From an uncultured Microbacteriaceae bacterium (GTDB taxonomy: Bacteria > Actinomycetota > Actinomycetes > Actinomycetales > Microbacteriaceae): a stretch of 64,000 bases of DNA. The notes beneath the pieces are model-generated. The model was not told the origin of the DNA. It worked only from the letters and a program-made list of their open reading frames with translations, and made no database searches. The stretch's first letter is position 1; each line of letters opens with the position of its first letter. The translations under genes were made by a program, and so were the position numbers. This document shows, piece by piece, positions 1 to 9,998 of the stretch. Location: positions 1-64,000 of the forward strand of contig CAIOLM010000024.1 in the NCBI GenBank assembly GCA_903859205.1. The letters run 5' to 3'.

Positions 1-108
1 CGTTCGCCACTAATCCACCGGAGCAAGCTCCAGCTTCATCGTTCGACTTGCATGTGTTAAGCACGCCGCCAGCGTTCGTCCTGAGCCAGGATCAAACTCT
101 CCGTAAAA
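1..108 (-). rRNA. rrs: 16S ribosomal RNA, 5' end only (partial)
   Basis: The minus strand reads GAGTTTGATCCTGGCTCAG (the universal 27F site) followed by the actinobacterial 16S start, including GACGAACGCTGGCGGCGTGC. The gene runs off the left edge, so only about the first 108 nt are present. The mature 5' end is estimated from the distance to the 27F site and may be off by a few bases. Confidence 0.97.
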
Positions 109-299
109 GAGTGATACCGATCAGCAAGCTGACCGGAAATCGTTTGTAGCGACCTTCCGGAATGGGAAGAGCCGCTACGAGTTTGATTCTGACAAAACAG
201 AACAGTCATTGCTGACATGTTTTGTTGTCTTTAATTTTTTCCAAAGGAATCTCTTACCTAACCGAAGTTAGGTACGAGGTATTTGGCATTTGACAATGT

Positions 300-321
300 G
301 CACGCTGTTGAGTTCTCAAGG
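300..321 (-). promoter_or_regulatory. rrn leader boxA-like antitermination motif
   Basis: The minus strand reads CCTTGAGAACTCAACAGCGT, the TTGAGAACTCAA motif seen in actinobacterial rRNA leaders, where NusB/NusE-type antitermination factors are thought to act. It lies about 190 nt upstream of the 16S 5' end. The role is inferred from similarity and position. Confidence 0.65.
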
Positions 322-375
322 ATCGGACGCTCCTCATTAAGAACCTGGTAGGTCCAAATTGAGGGCAACTCTCCG

Positions 376-404
376 AGCTTACGTATTCAGGCGGTTCAAT
401 GCAA
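376..404 (-). promoter_or_regulatory. candidate rrn promoter (-35 TTGCAT, -10 TAAGCT)
   Basis: On the minus strand TTGCAT and TAAGCT are separated by 17 nt, about 55 nt upstream of the boxA-like motif. The position suits an rRNA promoter, but the -10 is imperfect and other hexamer pairs exist in the leader. Confidence 0.35.
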
Positions 405-574
405 ATTGAGGTCTCAACCTTCTCTCGAAGGTTTTCCCTGTCGCATCGTTGCGCCTGGTAAGCGGTGCCACACCCCCAGATAACTGTTGGTGGAGCGAAT
501 GTCTCACTTGAGGCCGAGCGGCGTAGCAGCCAACTTCGAACCTTTGGGCGACAATTCACTAACTTAGTACGAAT

Positions 575-841
575 TTAGGGGTGCTGCAAATCCTGACCGA
601 ATCCCGGGCGTGTCGTGCCGAAGACTGCCCCGAACCCGTAGAAATCAGTGACTTTGACGGGGGCGCCGTCGCGGTCGAAAGTGGTCCATTTGCCGACCTG
701 AACACCGTGCTCAAAGGAGCCCGTGCGCATCAGAGAACCGTCCTTGCGAAAGAACTCCCAATAGCCGTGCATCTGACCATTGACGGTCTCGCCGCTGTAG
801 CGCCGATTGCCGTTGGCATAGAGCTCAGGACGATCGGGCAT
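575..841 (-). CDS. MORN-repeat (YwqK-like) small protein
   Basis: An 88-residue protein with repeating short units of the MORN-variant type: YANGNRRYSGE, NGQMHGYWEFFRKDGSL, RTGSFEHGVQVGKWTTFDRDG. Such repeats fold into a beta-sheet ladder. The closest described group is the YwqK-like 'antitoxin' family, though no toxin partner is beside it. There is no signal peptide or membrane segment. Its ATG lies 2 nt after the stop codon of the upstream LAXTG protein and no Shine-Dalgarno sequence is visible, so translation is probably coupled. It is the last gene before the rRNA operon. Function unknown. Confidence 0.75.
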   Translation of the reverse strand: MPDRPELYANGNRRYSGETVNGQMHGYWEFFRKDGSLMRTGSFEHGVQVGKWTTFDRDGAPVKVTDFYGFGAVFGTTRPGFGQDLQHP

Positions 842-843
842 TA

Positions 844-1551
844 CTACCGAGAGTAGGAGCGACGTCTGAGCAGGGCGAGAAGTACTCCGCCAACAAGCAA
901 GAGAACGGCTGCTCCCCCAACAAGGAGTAATTCATTCGACGTGCTCCGGCCCGTCGAGGCGAGCGCGCTGGAGGACGTGTCCGATCGCGGGCCTGCGTAT
1001 GTGACTGCGTATTCGACCGGCGTTGTACCGTCGGGCTGAGTATAAATATCTGCAATCGTTGCCCCGACTCCAAGGGACGCTCCGTTGCCATCGGTTGACC
1101 GAAGGGTCGTCGTGATTTCCACTGCCGAGGTCGATTCCGTGGAGTCAGTCTGCATGACATACCAGTCATCTTGACCGCCATGATCGTGCCAATAGTCAGT
1201 GTCCGTGAACGTCCCTTGCGTGTGGCTCACGTAGTCCAGGAACCCGGAACCCGTTGCTGTTCCCTCGAAACCACTGCCAATGCCGGCGAAGTACGTGCCA
1301 TTGAGATTGTCGAGGTTTGCAAAATTACCTCCGAGAGCATGCCCATACGCGGCACCATTGCAGCCGGGATGAGTCATCTTGAAAACAATGGTGTCTCCCA
1401 CATCAGCAGTCACTGAAACCGCGTGAGCGCAGTCGATGGTGACGTTGATCGTTTGCGGCGCTGCAGAAGCTGGGCTCGCAAGAGGTGCGGAGGCGGCAAA
1501 CACGGCGACACCTAGCGCAAGCGCCGACAAGGTGCGGCCGAGAATCTTCAT
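844..1551 (-). CDS. secreted cell-wall-anchored protein with LAXTG sorting signal
   Basis: A 235-residue exported protein. The N-terminus is a Sec signal peptide with a likely cut after ...ASPASA-AP (about residues 1-31). The middle has no domain I recognise; it contains a Cys pair (IDCAHAV, HPGCNGA) and is rich in Thr, Ser and Asp. The C-terminus is a complete sorting signal: LASTG, a hydrophobic stretch, then RRRSYSR. LAXTG is the motif used by class E sortases of actinobacteria, so it is probably attached to peptidoglycan. No Shine-Dalgarno precedes the ATG; TAGCAT lies exactly 6 nt upstream, suggesting a leaderless mRNA. It appears to form a pair with the MORN protein. Confidence 0.8.
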   Translation of the reverse strand: MKILGRTLSALALGVAVFAASAPLASPASAAPQTINVTIDCAHAVSVTADVGDTIVFKMTHPGCNGAAYGHALGGNFANLDNLNGTYFAGIGSGFEGTATGSGFLDYVSHTQGTFTDTDYWHDHGGQDDWYVMQTDSTESTSAVEITTTLRSTDGNGASLGVGATIADIYTQPDGTTPVEYAVTYAGPRSDTSSSALASTGRSTSNELLLVGGAAVLLLVGGVLLALLRRRSYSR

Positions 1552-1557
1552 GAGGAG

Positions 1558-1563
1558 ATGCTA
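1558..1563 (-). promoter_or_regulatory. leaderless -10 box TAGCAT before LAXTG protein
   Basis: TAGCAT ends 6 nt before the ATG at 1551. There is no Shine-Dalgarno between it and the start, which fits a transcript beginning at the A of ATG. Confidence 0.5.
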
Positions 1564-1589
1564 CAACCCGGGCGCGCGATGCCTGTGTA

Positions 1590-2890
1590 TTACTCGACGA
1601 AGATGCCGGCGAGGGTCTTCTTGCCACGGCGAAGGACGGCCATGCGCGACGGGAGCACGTGGCCCTCGAGGGTGGCATCCTGAGCTTCGATCTTCACGTT
1701 GTTGAGGTACACGCCGCCCTCGGCGATCGCGCGACGAGCAGCAGAGGTGCTGTCAACGAGTGCGGTGTCGACCAGGAGTTGAGCAACCTGGGCTGACGCC
1801 GGCGCGGTGGTGTTGGGCAGCTCGCGTAGAGCGGATTCGAGGGTCTGGGCATCCAGCTCTGTGAGCTCACCCTGACCGAACAGCGCTGCGGCAGCGGCGA
1901 TAGCGGCGTCGGTGGCAGCTGTTCCGTGCACGAGCGAGGTGACCTCGTACGCCAGGGTGCGCTGGGCGACCCGCTTGAACGGCTCGTCAGCTACGCCCGT
2001 AGCCAGCTCGTCGATCTGAGCGCGGGTCAAGAAGGTGAAGACCTTGAGGCGATCGATGACGTCGGCATCGTCTGTGTTGAGCCAGAACTGGTAGAACGCG
2101 TACGGGCTGGTCATCGAGCCATCGAGCCAGACGGCGTTGCCCTCTGACTTGCCGAACTTGGTTCCGTCACTGTTGGTGATCAGCGGGGTGCCGATGGCGT
2201 GCACGCTCTTGCCCTCAGCGCGGTGGATGAGGTCGGTGCCGCTGGTCAGGTTGCCCCACTGGTCGCTGCCGCCGGTTTGCAGAACGCAGTCGTAGGTGCG
2301 GTACAGCTCGAGGAAGTCGAGGCCCTGCAGAATCTGGTAGCTGAACTCGGTGTACGAGATGCCCGCATCGGAGTTCAGGCGTGCGCTGACGGCATCCTTT
2401 TTGAGCATGGTGCCGACACGAAAGTACTTGCCAATCTCGCGCAGGAAGTCGATGGCAGACAGCGGTGCGGTCCAGTCGAGGTTGTTCACCATGCGAGCGG
2501 CGTTAGCGCCCTCGAACGACAGGAACTTCTCGATCTGCGAGCGCAGGTAGCCGACCCACTCGGCAACGGTCTCGTGCGTGTTGAGCGTGCGCTCGGCAGT
2601 GGGGCGCGGGTCGCCGACAAGTCCGGTTGAGCCGCCAACGAGACCCAGCGGCTTGTGACCGGCGAGCTGGATGCGCCGCAGCAGCAGAATCTGAACCAGG
2701 TTGCCCAGGTGCAGGCTCGGGGCGGTCGGGTCGAAACCGCAGTAGTACGTAATGGGCGCGCCAGCCAGGAGCTTCTTGAGCTCGTCGGCGTCGGTGGAGA
2801 CGTGAATCAGCCCGCGCCACACCAGTTCGTCCCACAGAGTGGCGAAGGTGGCGTCATTGGACTGCTGGGCGAGCTGTGCGGGGGTGCTCA

Positions 2891-2891
<1 letters not shown>
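1590..2891 (-). CDS. tyrS: tyrosyl-tRNA synthetase
   Basis: A class Ic aminoacyl-tRNA synthetase of 433 residues that charges tRNA-Tyr in the cytosol. Visible are the HIGH-type motif (LHLGN, residues 60-64) after the Tyr pocket segment YYCGFDPTAPS, the tRNA-contact region GGSDQWGN (207-214), the KMSKS-type loop KFGKS (245-249) and a C-terminal S4-like RNA-binding domain (about 370-433) ending GIFVE. Length matches the bacterial family. Its start codon overlaps the stop of argH by one base (TGATG), so the two are cotranscribed and translationally coupled. Its position next to the rRNA operon is typical of related actinobacteria. Confidence 0.97.
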
Positions 2892-4384
<1,493 letters not shown>

Positions 4385-4415
4385 CTAGGTTAACGGCGTA
4401 ACGGGAAGGGTCGCG

Positions 4416-5609
4416 TTACGCGAGGTCGCGGCGAGCCGAGATCTTCGACGGAAGAGACCAGATCTCGATGAAGCCCTTGGCCTGCGACTGGTCGAACGTG
4501 TCACCGGTGTCGTAGGTGGCCAGGTCGAAGTCGTAAAGGCTCTTCTCCGACTTGCGACCGGTAACCACAGCCTGACCGGCGTGCAGCTTGATGCGGATGT
4601 CTCCGGTCACGTAACGCTGAGTGTCGTTGATGAACACGTCGAGCGAGCGCTTGAGACCTGAGAACCACAGGCCGTCATAAACGAGCTCGGCCCACTCGGC
4701 CTCAACGCGGCGCTTGTAGCGAGCCAGGTCGCGCTCGATGGTGAGGTTCTCAAGCTCTTCGTGAGCGTTGATCAGCGTGATGCCAGCCGGCGACTCGTAT
4801 ACCTCGCGGCTCTTGATGCCCACCAGTCGGTCTTCGACGATGTCGATACGACCAACACCCTGAGCGCCAGCGAGCTCGTTGAGCTGCATGACAGCCTGCA
4901 GAGGCGTGACGGCCTTGCCGTCAATCGCCGTCGGGATGCCCTCAGTGAAGCTAATCGTGACCTCGGTGGCCTCGCGCGGAACCGAGGGGTCCTGCGTGTA
5001 GGTGTAGATGTCTTCGATCGGAGCGTTCCACGGGTCTTCGAGGAACCCGGTCTCAACAGCACGGCCCCACACGTTCTGGTCGACCGAGTACGGGTTCTTC
5101 TTGCTCTGCGCGATCGGAAGGTTGTGCTCTTCGGCGTACGCGATGGCCTTGTCGCGCGTCAGTGCGAGGTCGCGAATAGGTGCAATCGAGGTGAGGTCGG
5201 GTGCGAGGGCCGCAACTGCAGCCTCGAAACGTACCTGGTCGTTGCCCTTGCCCGTGCATCCGTGGGCGATGGAGTTGGCGCCGAGTTCTTTGGCGGTCTG
5301 AGCCAGGTACTTGGCAATGATCGGGCGGCTGAGCGCCGAAACCAGCGGGTAACGCTTCTGGTACAAAGCGTTGGCCTTGAGTGCGGGCATCAGGTAGTCG
5401 GATGCGAACTCGTCTTTGGCGTCGATGACGACGGATTCGACGGCGCCGCAATCAAGGGCGCGCTGACGGATCTGCTCCATGTCTTCGCCGCCCTGTCCGA
5501 CGTCGATGGCCATGGCCACGACCTCTTTACCGGTGGCATCTTTGAGCCAACCGATACCTACAGAGGTGTCGAGACCACCGGAATAAGCAAGGACAACGCG
5601 TTCAGACAT
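4416..5609 (-). CDS. argG: argininosuccinate synthase
   Basis: Condenses citrulline and aspartate with ATP to argininosuccinate. The 397-residue protein starts with the ATP-pyrophosphatase P-loop [10 protein letters not shown] (residues 8-17), characteristic of the family, and has the [14 protein letters not shown] segment that binds citrulline and aspartate. Full length. There is no good Shine-Dalgarno; TAGAAT lies exactly 6 nt upstream of the ATG (5616-5621), so the message is probably leaderless. A pair of dispersed palindromic repeats lies just upstream (5631-5684), between it and the divergent SDR gene. Confidence 0.97.
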   Translation of the reverse strand: MSERVVLAYSGGLDTSVGIGWLKDATGKEVVAMAIDVGQGGEDMEQIRQRALDCGAVESVVIDAKDEFASDYLMPALKANALYQKRYPLVSALSRPIIAKYLAQTAKELGANSIAHGCTGKGNDQVRFEAAVAALAPDLTSIAPIRDLALTRDKAIAYAEEHNLPIAQSKKNPYSVDQNVWGRAVETGFLEDPWNAPIEDIYTYTQDPSVPREATEVTISFTEGIPTAIDGKAVTPLQAVMQLNELAGAQGVGRIDIVEDRLVGIKSREVYESPAGITLINAHEELENLTIERDLARYKRRVEAEWAELVYDGLWFSGLKRSLDVFINDTQRYVTGDIRIKLHAGQAVVTGRKSEKSLYDFDLATYDTGDTFDQSQAKGFIEIWSLPSKISARRDLA

Positions 5610-5615
5610 GTGTCA

Positions 5616-5621
5616 ATTCTA
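5616..5621 (-). promoter_or_regulatory. leaderless -10 box TAGAAT of argG
   Basis: TAGAAT-N6-ATG upstream of argG with no Shine-Dalgarno. One of five arg genes in the window with this arrangement. Confidence 0.6.
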
Positions 5622-5630
5622 GAGGGGTCA

Positions 5631-5684
5631 AGGTGGTCGAGCTTGTCGAGACCACGGCCGTGATTTCGACAAGCTCAATCACCT
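5631..5684. repeat. dispersed palindromic repeat, short form, two copies
   Basis: Two adjacent copies: GTGGTCGAGCTTGTCGAGACC followed by TGATTTCGACAAGCTCAATCA. The arms pair within each copy (GTGGTC with GACCAC; GTGATT with AATCAC), with different arm sequences. They lie between the divergent starts of argG and the SDR gene. Confidence 0.85.
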
Positions 5685-5699
5685 TTGCGTGAACAGGCG

Positions 5700-5705
5700 T
5701 AGGGT
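5700..5705 (+). promoter_or_regulatory. leaderless -10 box TAGGGT of SDR gene
   Basis: TAGGGT ends 7 nt before the ATG at 5713. It supports that start over the upstream GTG at 5689. Confidence 0.5.
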
Positions 5706-5712
5706 GCGGAGT

Positions 5713-6528
5713 ATGAAGGTAAACGAGAAAGTCATTGTTGTTACTGGCGCCGGCAGCGGAATTGGTCGAGCGGTTGCGCTCGAGCTTCTGGCGCGCGGCG
5801 CGAAGGGCATTGCCGCGGTCGACATGAACCCGGATGCCCTGGCCGAAACGGTCACGCTCGCCGGAGCCAACGCGTCCAAAGTGAGCACCCACACCGTGAA
5901 CCTCACCGACCGCAAGGCGGTGGCCGCACTTCCGGCGGCTGTCATCAAGACGCATGGGCAGGTTGACGGCTACGCGAACGTTGCCGGCATCATTCAGCAC
6001 TTCGTCAAAATCAACGAGCTGAGCTACGAAGAGTTCGAGAAGGTCGTCAACGTCAACTTCTGGGGAACTGTGGCGATGTACAAAGAGTTCATCCCGTTCT
6101 TGCTCAAGCGGCCCGAGGCGCAGATTCTGAATGTGTCGAGCATGGGTGCGTATGCGCCGGTGCCCGGCCAGACCGCTTACGGTGCAACCAAGGCAGCCGT
6201 TCGGCTGTTCACCGAGGGGATTCGAAGCGAGCTCGCCGGCACGAAGGTGGGTGCGAGCGTCGTTTTCCCGGGTGCTACCGCCACGAACATCGCAACTAAC
6301 TCAGGCGCGATGGATGCCGCGGCGAGCGCAGAGATGGAAGCCTCAGCATCCAAAATCAAGATGCAGAGTGCCGAGCAGGCTGCCGTCAAGATTGTAGATG
6401 CGTTTGAGAAGAACAAATTCAACGCGCCCGTGGGCTCAGACGCCAGCACGATGTACCGGCTGATTCGCCTGGCACCCGAGTGGGCCGCCAACCTCATTCA
6501 GAAGCAGATGGCGAGCTTGCTGGGCTGA
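5713..6528 (+). CDS. short-chain dehydrogenase/reductase
   Basis: A 271-residue NAD(P)-dependent oxidoreductase of the classical SDR family. The Rossmann nucleotide motif TGAGSGIGR lies about residues 11-19, the structural NVAGI (NNAG-like) near 90, the catalytic Ser in VSSMGAY and the YxxxK pair in YGATK. The substrate cannot be told. The frame can be extended to a GTG at 5689, but the ATG at 5713 begins at the usual SDR N-terminus and has a TAGGGT box 7 nt upstream. The gene ends inside a palindromic repeat that provides its TGA stop. It is one of few plus-strand genes in this part. Confidence 0.88.
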   Translation: MKVNEKVIVVTGAGSGIGRAVALELLARGAKGIAAVDMNPDALAETVTLAGANASKVSTHTVNLTDRKAVAALPAAVIKTHGQVDGYANVAGIIQHFVKINELSYEEFEKVVNVNFWGTVAMYKEFIPFLLKRPEAQILNVSSMGAYAPVPGQTAYGATKAAVRLFTEGIRSELAGTKVGASVVFPGATATNIATNSGAMDAAASAEMEASASKIKMQSAEQAAVKIVDAFEKNKFNAPVGSDASTMYRLIRLAPEWAANLIQKQMASLLG

Positions 6529-6546
6529 TTGAGCCTGTCGAAATCA
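6526..6546. repeat. dispersed palindromic repeat at convergent gene junction
   Basis: TGATTGAGCCTGTCGAAATC plus a final A. The first three bases are the TGA stop of the plus-strand SDR gene, and the last three, read on the minus strand, are the TGA stop of the beta-propeller gene. The ends pair as TGATT/AATCA, so it may also act as a two-way terminator hairpin. Confidence 0.85.
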
Positions 6547-7719
6547 GACTTTGCGTCGACGCAGGCTCAGCACAGTGAGCGAGCCAGCGGCTGCAAGCAA
6601 GAGCCCCAGCGCGCCGAGCGACATCCAGTTTGGGCCACCGGTGTTGGCCAGCTTCTCGACGGCTCCCCCGCCGGCGGTGTTCTGCGGGTCAGCGGCGAGC
6701 GCAGGATCCAGAGTGAACGCCTGAAGGCTTCCGTTGTACTCGTTGGCAACGTAAAGCTTCGAGCCATCTGGCGAATACTTGATGCCCCAGGACCCAACGA
6801 TGCCGTCGTGGGAGGAAGTGCCGGGGTTGCCAACCGGCTGTGTTGCCGTCACCGAGAAGGTCGCGGTGTCGATCAGGGAGATGGTGCTCTCTGCACCGTT
6901 CGCGACCGCAAGCTGCGACCCGTCCGGGCTCAGCGCAATTTCGCGGGGCCCCTGACCGACAGTCACCGTGTGCGTCACCGCTCCTGAGTTCAAATCAACA
7001 TATTTGACGTCGTTGGCGGATGCATTCGAACTCGCAACCCAGAGCCCGCTGCCGTCGGCAGTTACTTCTAGGCCGAGAGGAGCGTTGAAGCCGGTAAAGG
7101 TGCGTGTCACGGTCAAGGTGTCGAGTGCAATCTCGGTGACGGTGTTACCGACGATGTTGCTGACATAGGCCTTGGTGTCATCCGGTGATACGGCGATGTA
7201 AAACGGGGCCTGCCAGCCGGTTCCAGTGATAGCCACCGTGCTCACTGACAAGCGGCTGCTGTTGTCGACCGCCCGGAAGGTGTCATCGACTTCAGACGCC
7301 GAATAAATCTTGGTTCCAGCGTGGTTAAAGGCCGCGGCGATTGGCGTATTACCGCCAGGAGTCTGTTGCGTTGTGAGAGTGTTGACATTCACGTAGACGA
7401 GCGCGTTTGACCCCGAACAGGCAATGGCGGCGGTTGTGCCATCCGGCGAGATGGACACCCCGTAGGGGTGTGTACAAAGTGACGTGTTGGTAACTGTCGA
7501 GTCAGTGGTGTCGAATCGAGCCACCGAATTTGCCGTGTAATTGGTCACGAAGACGTAGCGGCCGTCTGGCGTGACATCGAGCGAGACCACCCAGTCACTG
7601 GACTGACCGAGCACGTACGAAGCGTCGCCGACGATGGCCGCCTGCGCAGACTGCGAGCCCACAAGCACGGCAAACACGGCGGCGACCGCAACCCAAGCTG
7701 CAGCGATAGAACGTTTCAC
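6544..7719 (-). CDS. secreted YVTN-type beta-propeller protein with LAXTG anchor
   Basis: A 391-residue exported surface protein. It has a signal peptide (VKRSIAAAWVAVAAV...SQSAQAA), then repeated beta-propeller blades with recurring elements such as VSLDVTPDGRYVFVTN, GVSISPDGTTAAIA, IAVSPDDTKAYVSN and IALSPDGSQLAVAN, typical of the YVTN/SMP-30-like superfamily. It ends with LANTG, a hydrophobic span and LRRRKV, a class E-type sorting signal. Likely exposed on the cell wall; ligand unknown. The frame extends to 7779, but GTG at 7719 begins the signal peptide and has a GAAAGG Shine-Dalgarno about 8 nt upstream. Confidence 0.85.
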   Translation of the reverse strand: MKRSIAAAWVAVAAVFAVLVGSQSAQAAIVGDASYVLGQSSDWVVSLDVTPDGRYVFVTNYTANSVARFDTTDSTVTNTSLCTHPYGVSISPDGTTAAIACSGSNALVYVNVNTLTTQQTPGGNTPIAAAFNHAGTKIYSASEVDDTFRAVDNSSRLSVSTVAITGTGWQAPFYIAVSPDDTKAYVSNIVGNTVTEIALDTLTVTRTFTGFNAPLGLEVTADGSGLWVASSNASANDVKYVDLNSGAVTHTVTVGQGPREIALSPDGSQLAVANGAESTISLIDTATFSVTATQPVGNPGTSSHDGIVGSWGIKYSPDGSKLYVANEYNGSLQAFTLDPALAADPQNTAGGGAVEKLANTGGPNWMSLGALGLLLAAAGSLTVLSLRRRKV

Positions 7720-7781
7720 CGGTGTGGCCTTTCTCAGCACGACTGTGCACAGCCTATCGGGGTGAAACCCCCAGAGCACGA

Positions 7782-8723
7782 CTAGCCGCGAACGTCGCGA
7801 GCGCTGGCCTGCAACAGCCAGACCAGCAGGGCCTTTTGCGCGTGCAGGCGGTTCTCGGCTTCATCCCAGATGACCGACTGTGGGCCGTCAAGTACGTCAG
7901 CGCTGACCTCATAGCCGCGGTACGCAGGCAGGCAGTGCATGAAGATTGCCTCGGCATTCGCGTTGGCCATGATGGATGCGTCGACCTCGTAACCGGCGAA
8001 GTCAGCAACGCGCTGGGCCTTCTGGTCTTCCTGGCCCATCGACACCCAGGTGTCAGTGACCACGACGTCGGCGCCGGTCGCGGCGGCCTTGGCGTCTTGC
8101 GTCACAGTGACCGAACCACCGGTGGATGCACTGATCGCCTGAGCGTCAGCAACCACCTGGGCGTCGGGCTGGTAGGCCGCCGGCGCCGCAATGCGCACGT
8201 TCATGCCAGCGGTGGCGCAGGCCAGCAGGTACGAGTGAGCCATGTTGCTCGAGCCGTCACCGATGAATGCGACGGTCAGGCCGGCGAGCTCACCCTTGTG
8301 CTCTTTGATGGTGAGTAGGTCGGCCAGCAGCTGGCAGGGGTGAAACTCGTCACTGAGCGCGTTGACCACGGGAACCTCAGAGTGGGCCGCCATTTCCTCG
8401 AGGCCGGACTGCGCGAACGTGCGCCACACGATGGCTGCGACCTGGCGGTCGAGCACCCGCGCGGTGTCGGCGATGGACTCTTTTGCTCCCATTTGGCTGC
8501 CCTGGGCATCCATGATCAGGGGCACTCCCCCGAGGTCGGCGATGCCAACGGCGAACGAAACGCGCGTGCGAGTCGACGTCTTGTCGAAGATGACGGCCAC
8601 GGTCTTGGGGCCCTGCAGGGGCTTTGCCAGGAAGCGGTCTTCTTTCAGGCGTGCGGCCAGATCAAGGATCTGGGCCTGTTCAGCCGGGCTGAGGTTGTCG
8701 TCGCGAAGAAAGTGGCGGGTCAT
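7782..8723 (-). CDS. argF: ornithine carbamoyltransferase
   Basis: Makes citrulline from ornithine and carbamoyl phosphate. The 313-residue protein has the carbamoyl-phosphate site STRTRVSF (residues about 50-57), the [12 protein letters not shown] region with the conserved HPxQ, the ornithine loop DTWVSMGQE and the C-terminal [10 protein letters not shown] motif (HCLP) of OTCases. Full length. Upstream, TAGGCT lies exactly 6 nt before the ATG, overlapping a weak AAGG. The long-form palindromic repeat sits immediately upstream at 8741-8775, in the place where argD is usually found in actinobacterial arg clusters. Confidence 0.97.
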   Translation of the reverse strand: MTRHFLRDDNLSPAEQAQILDLAARLKEDRFLAKPLQGPKTVAVIFDKTSTRTRVSFAVGIADLGGVPLIMDAQGSQMGAKESIADTARVLDRQVAAIVWRTFAQSGLEEMAAHSEVPVVNALSDEFHPCQLLADLLTIKEHKGELAGLTVAFIGDGSSNMAHSYLLACATAGMNVRIAAPAAYQPDAQVVADAQAISASTGGSVTVTQDAKAAATGADVVVTDTWVSMGQEDQKAQRVADFAGYEVDASIMANANAEAIFMHCLPAYRGYEVSADVLDGPQSVIWDEAENRLHAQKALLVWLLQASARDVRG

Positions 8724-8729
8724 GCCTTA

Positions 8730-8735
8730 AGCCTA
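8730..8735 (-). promoter_or_regulatory. leaderless -10 box TAGGCT of argF
   Basis: TAGGCT-N6-ATG. The hexamer and its spacing are identical to those before argB. Confidence 0.6.
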
Positions 8736-8740
8736 AAGGT

Positions 8741-8775
8741 GGTTTCGATACGCGCTGCGCGCTACTCAACCAGCG
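8741..8775. repeat. dispersed palindromic repeat, long form
   Basis: Starts GGTTTCGATACGCGCTGCGC and ends GCTACTCAACCAGCG. The outer arms GGTT/AACC and inner arms CGCGC/GCGCG can form a stepped hairpin. It fills nearly all of the argB-argF spacer. It shares its ends with the short form, which lacks the inner hairpin. Confidence 0.85.
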
Positions 8776-8777
8776 AA

Positions 8778-9677
8778 TTAGCCGGCGGTTACCTCGGTGC
8801 CCGAACCGGTCTGCGTGAATACCTCGAGCAGAATCGAGTGCGGAACGCGGCCGTCAATGATGGCGGCCTTCTCGACTCCTCCGTCGACGGCTTCGAGGCA
8901 AGCGGCCATCTTGGGAATCATGCCCGACTCGAGGCTCGGTAGCAGGGCGCGCAGCTCGCTGGCGGTGATCTGCGAAACGAGCGAGTCAGTGTTGGGCCAG
9001 TCGCTATAGAGGCCGGCAACGTCGGTGAGAATCACCAGCTTGGCGGCGCCCAGAGCGACGGCAACCGAGGCCGCAGCCGAGTCAGCGTTCACGTTGAGCG
9101 ACTGCCCGGGAACGTCTTTATCGGGAGCAATCGACGAAATGACGGGGATGCGCCCGGCATCGATCTGCGCGTGCACCGACTCGGGGTTCACGCCGACTAC
9201 GTCGCCGACGAGTCCGAGGTCTACTTCTTCGCCGTCGATGACGACTCCGCGGCGTTCGCCGACGAAGAGTCCTGCGTCTTCGCCCGAGATAGCTGCGGCG
9301 AGTGGGCCGTGTTCGTTGATCTGCCCCACCAAGTCACGGCTGACTTGGCCGGTGAGGACCATGCGCACAACATCCATTGCTTCTGGCGTGGTGACGCGGT
9401 AGCCGCCGCGGAATTCCGACTCGATGCCGAGGCGTTCGAGCATCTTGGTGATCTGCGGGCCTCCGCCGTGCACGACGACGGGCTTGATGCCCACGGTGCG
9501 CAGGTAGACCATGTCTTCGGCGAACGCGCGCGTGAGCTCTTCGCTGACCATGGCGTTGCCGCCGAACTTGACGACGATGATCTCGTCACTGAAGCGCTTG
9601 AGCCACGGAAGCGATTCGATGAGCGTCGCAGCCTTGATGGCGGCGGCCTCGTCTTCTTGGCGGCGCAGTTCGGTCAT
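8778..9677 (-). CDS. argB: acetylglutamate kinase
   Basis: Phosphorylates N-acetylglutamate, the second committed step to ornithine. The 299-residue protein is an amino-acid-kinase family member. It shows the N-terminal VVKFGGNAM Lys motif, the glycine loop VVHGGGPQI, the substrate segment FRGGYRVT and the DVAGLYSDW and [13 protein letters not shown]-terminal motifs. The N-terminal helix ([11 protein letters not shown]) is the type found in arginine-feedback-sensitive enzymes, so allosteric control by arginine is likely. TAGGCT lies 6 nt before the ATG, with no Shine-Dalgarno. Long-form palindromic repeats lie on both sides (8741-8775 and 9693-9728). Confidence 0.97.
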   Translation of the reverse strand: MTELRRQEDEAAAIKAATLIESLPWLKRFSDEIIVVKFGGNAMVSEELTRAFAEDMVYLRTVGIKPVVVHGGGPQITKMLERLGIESEFRGGYRVTTPEAMDVVRMVLTGQVSRDLVGQINEHGPLAAAISGEDAGLFVGERRGVVIDGEEVDLGLVGDVVGVNPESVHAQIDAGRIPVISSIAPDKDVPGQSLNVNADSAAASVAVALGAAKLVILTDVAGLYSDWPNTDSLVSQITASELRALLPSLESGMIPKMAACLEAVDGGVEKAAIIDGRVPHSILLEVFTQTGSGTEVTAG

Positions 9678-9683
9678 TGATTA

Positions 9684-9689
9684 AGCCTA
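9684..9689 (-). promoter_or_regulatory. leaderless -10 box TAGGCT of argB
   Basis: TAGGCT-N6-ATG with no Shine-Dalgarno. The region that would hold a -35 falls inside the adjacent palindromic repeat. Confidence 0.6.
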
Positions 9690-9692
9690 GCC

Positions 9693-9728
9693 GGGTCTCG
9701 ATACACGCTTCGCGCTACTCGACCAGCG
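9693..9728. repeat. dispersed palindromic repeat, long form
   Basis: A second long copy, starting GGGTCTCGATACACGCTTCG and ending GCTACTCGACCAGCG, in the TM2-argB spacer. The outer arm GGTC pairs with GACC, a compensated change from GGTT/AACC in the copy at 8741. Confidence 0.85.
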
Positions 9729-9729
9729 A

Positions 9730-9948
9730 CTAGGGCTTGAGGAAGTTGCCACCCTTGTCGGTGAAACCACCGACGGCGATGAGGATGATGTCGATGAGCC
9801 ACCAGATGCCGAAGCCTCCACCGGTCAGCAACATCAAAATGCCGGTGCCCGCCTTGCCCACATAGAAGCGGTGAATCCCGAGGTATCCGAGCAGGATGCA
9901 CAAAATGAGTGCGACGAGCCAGCTTGAGTCACTGCGGTATCCGGCCAT
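9730..9948 (-). CDS. TM2 domain protein
   Basis: A 72-residue membrane protein made of one TM2 domain. The first hydrophobic segment (WLVALILCILLGYLGIHRFYVG) contains the conserved G-x-HRFY-G turn, followed by KAGTGILMLLTGG and a second membrane segment with WWLIDIILI, the typical W-x-D core. A GGGGA Shine-Dalgarno is present. TM2 proteins have no established general function in bacteria. The gene interrupts the arg cluster between argJ and argB and is bordered on both sides by palindromic repeats (9693-9728, 9975-9997). Confidence 0.88.
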   Translation of the reverse strand: MAGYRSDSSWLVALILCILLGYLGIHRFYVGKAGTGILMLLTGGGFGIWWLIDIILIAVGGFTDKGGNFLKP

Positions 9949-9974
9949 GGTTTCCCCTTTTTGGTGTTGGCGGT

Positions 9975-9997
9975 GGTTTCGACAGGCTCAACCAGCG
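9975..9997. repeat. dispersed palindromic repeat, short form
   Basis: GGTTTCGACAGGCTCAACC followed by AGCG, between argJ and the TM2 gene. The arms GGTT and AACC pair. Confidence 0.85.
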
Positions 9998-9998
9998 A

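Larger units (their letters stand above)
109..574 (-). other. rRNA operon leader and promoter region, no protein gene
   Basis: A 466-nt stretch between the 16S 5' end and the MORN-repeat gene. It holds an AT-rich pre-16S leader (about 110-260), an antitermination-like motif (300-321) and a candidate promoter (376-404). Open frames here lack ribosome-binding sites and protein-like composition, so I read it as non-coding. Confidence 0.8.

Noticed and set aside
109-574. 101-residue open frame (254-559) upstream of the 16S gene
   Set aside because: It overlaps the rRNA leader and boxA-like motif, and has no ribosome-binding site or domain.
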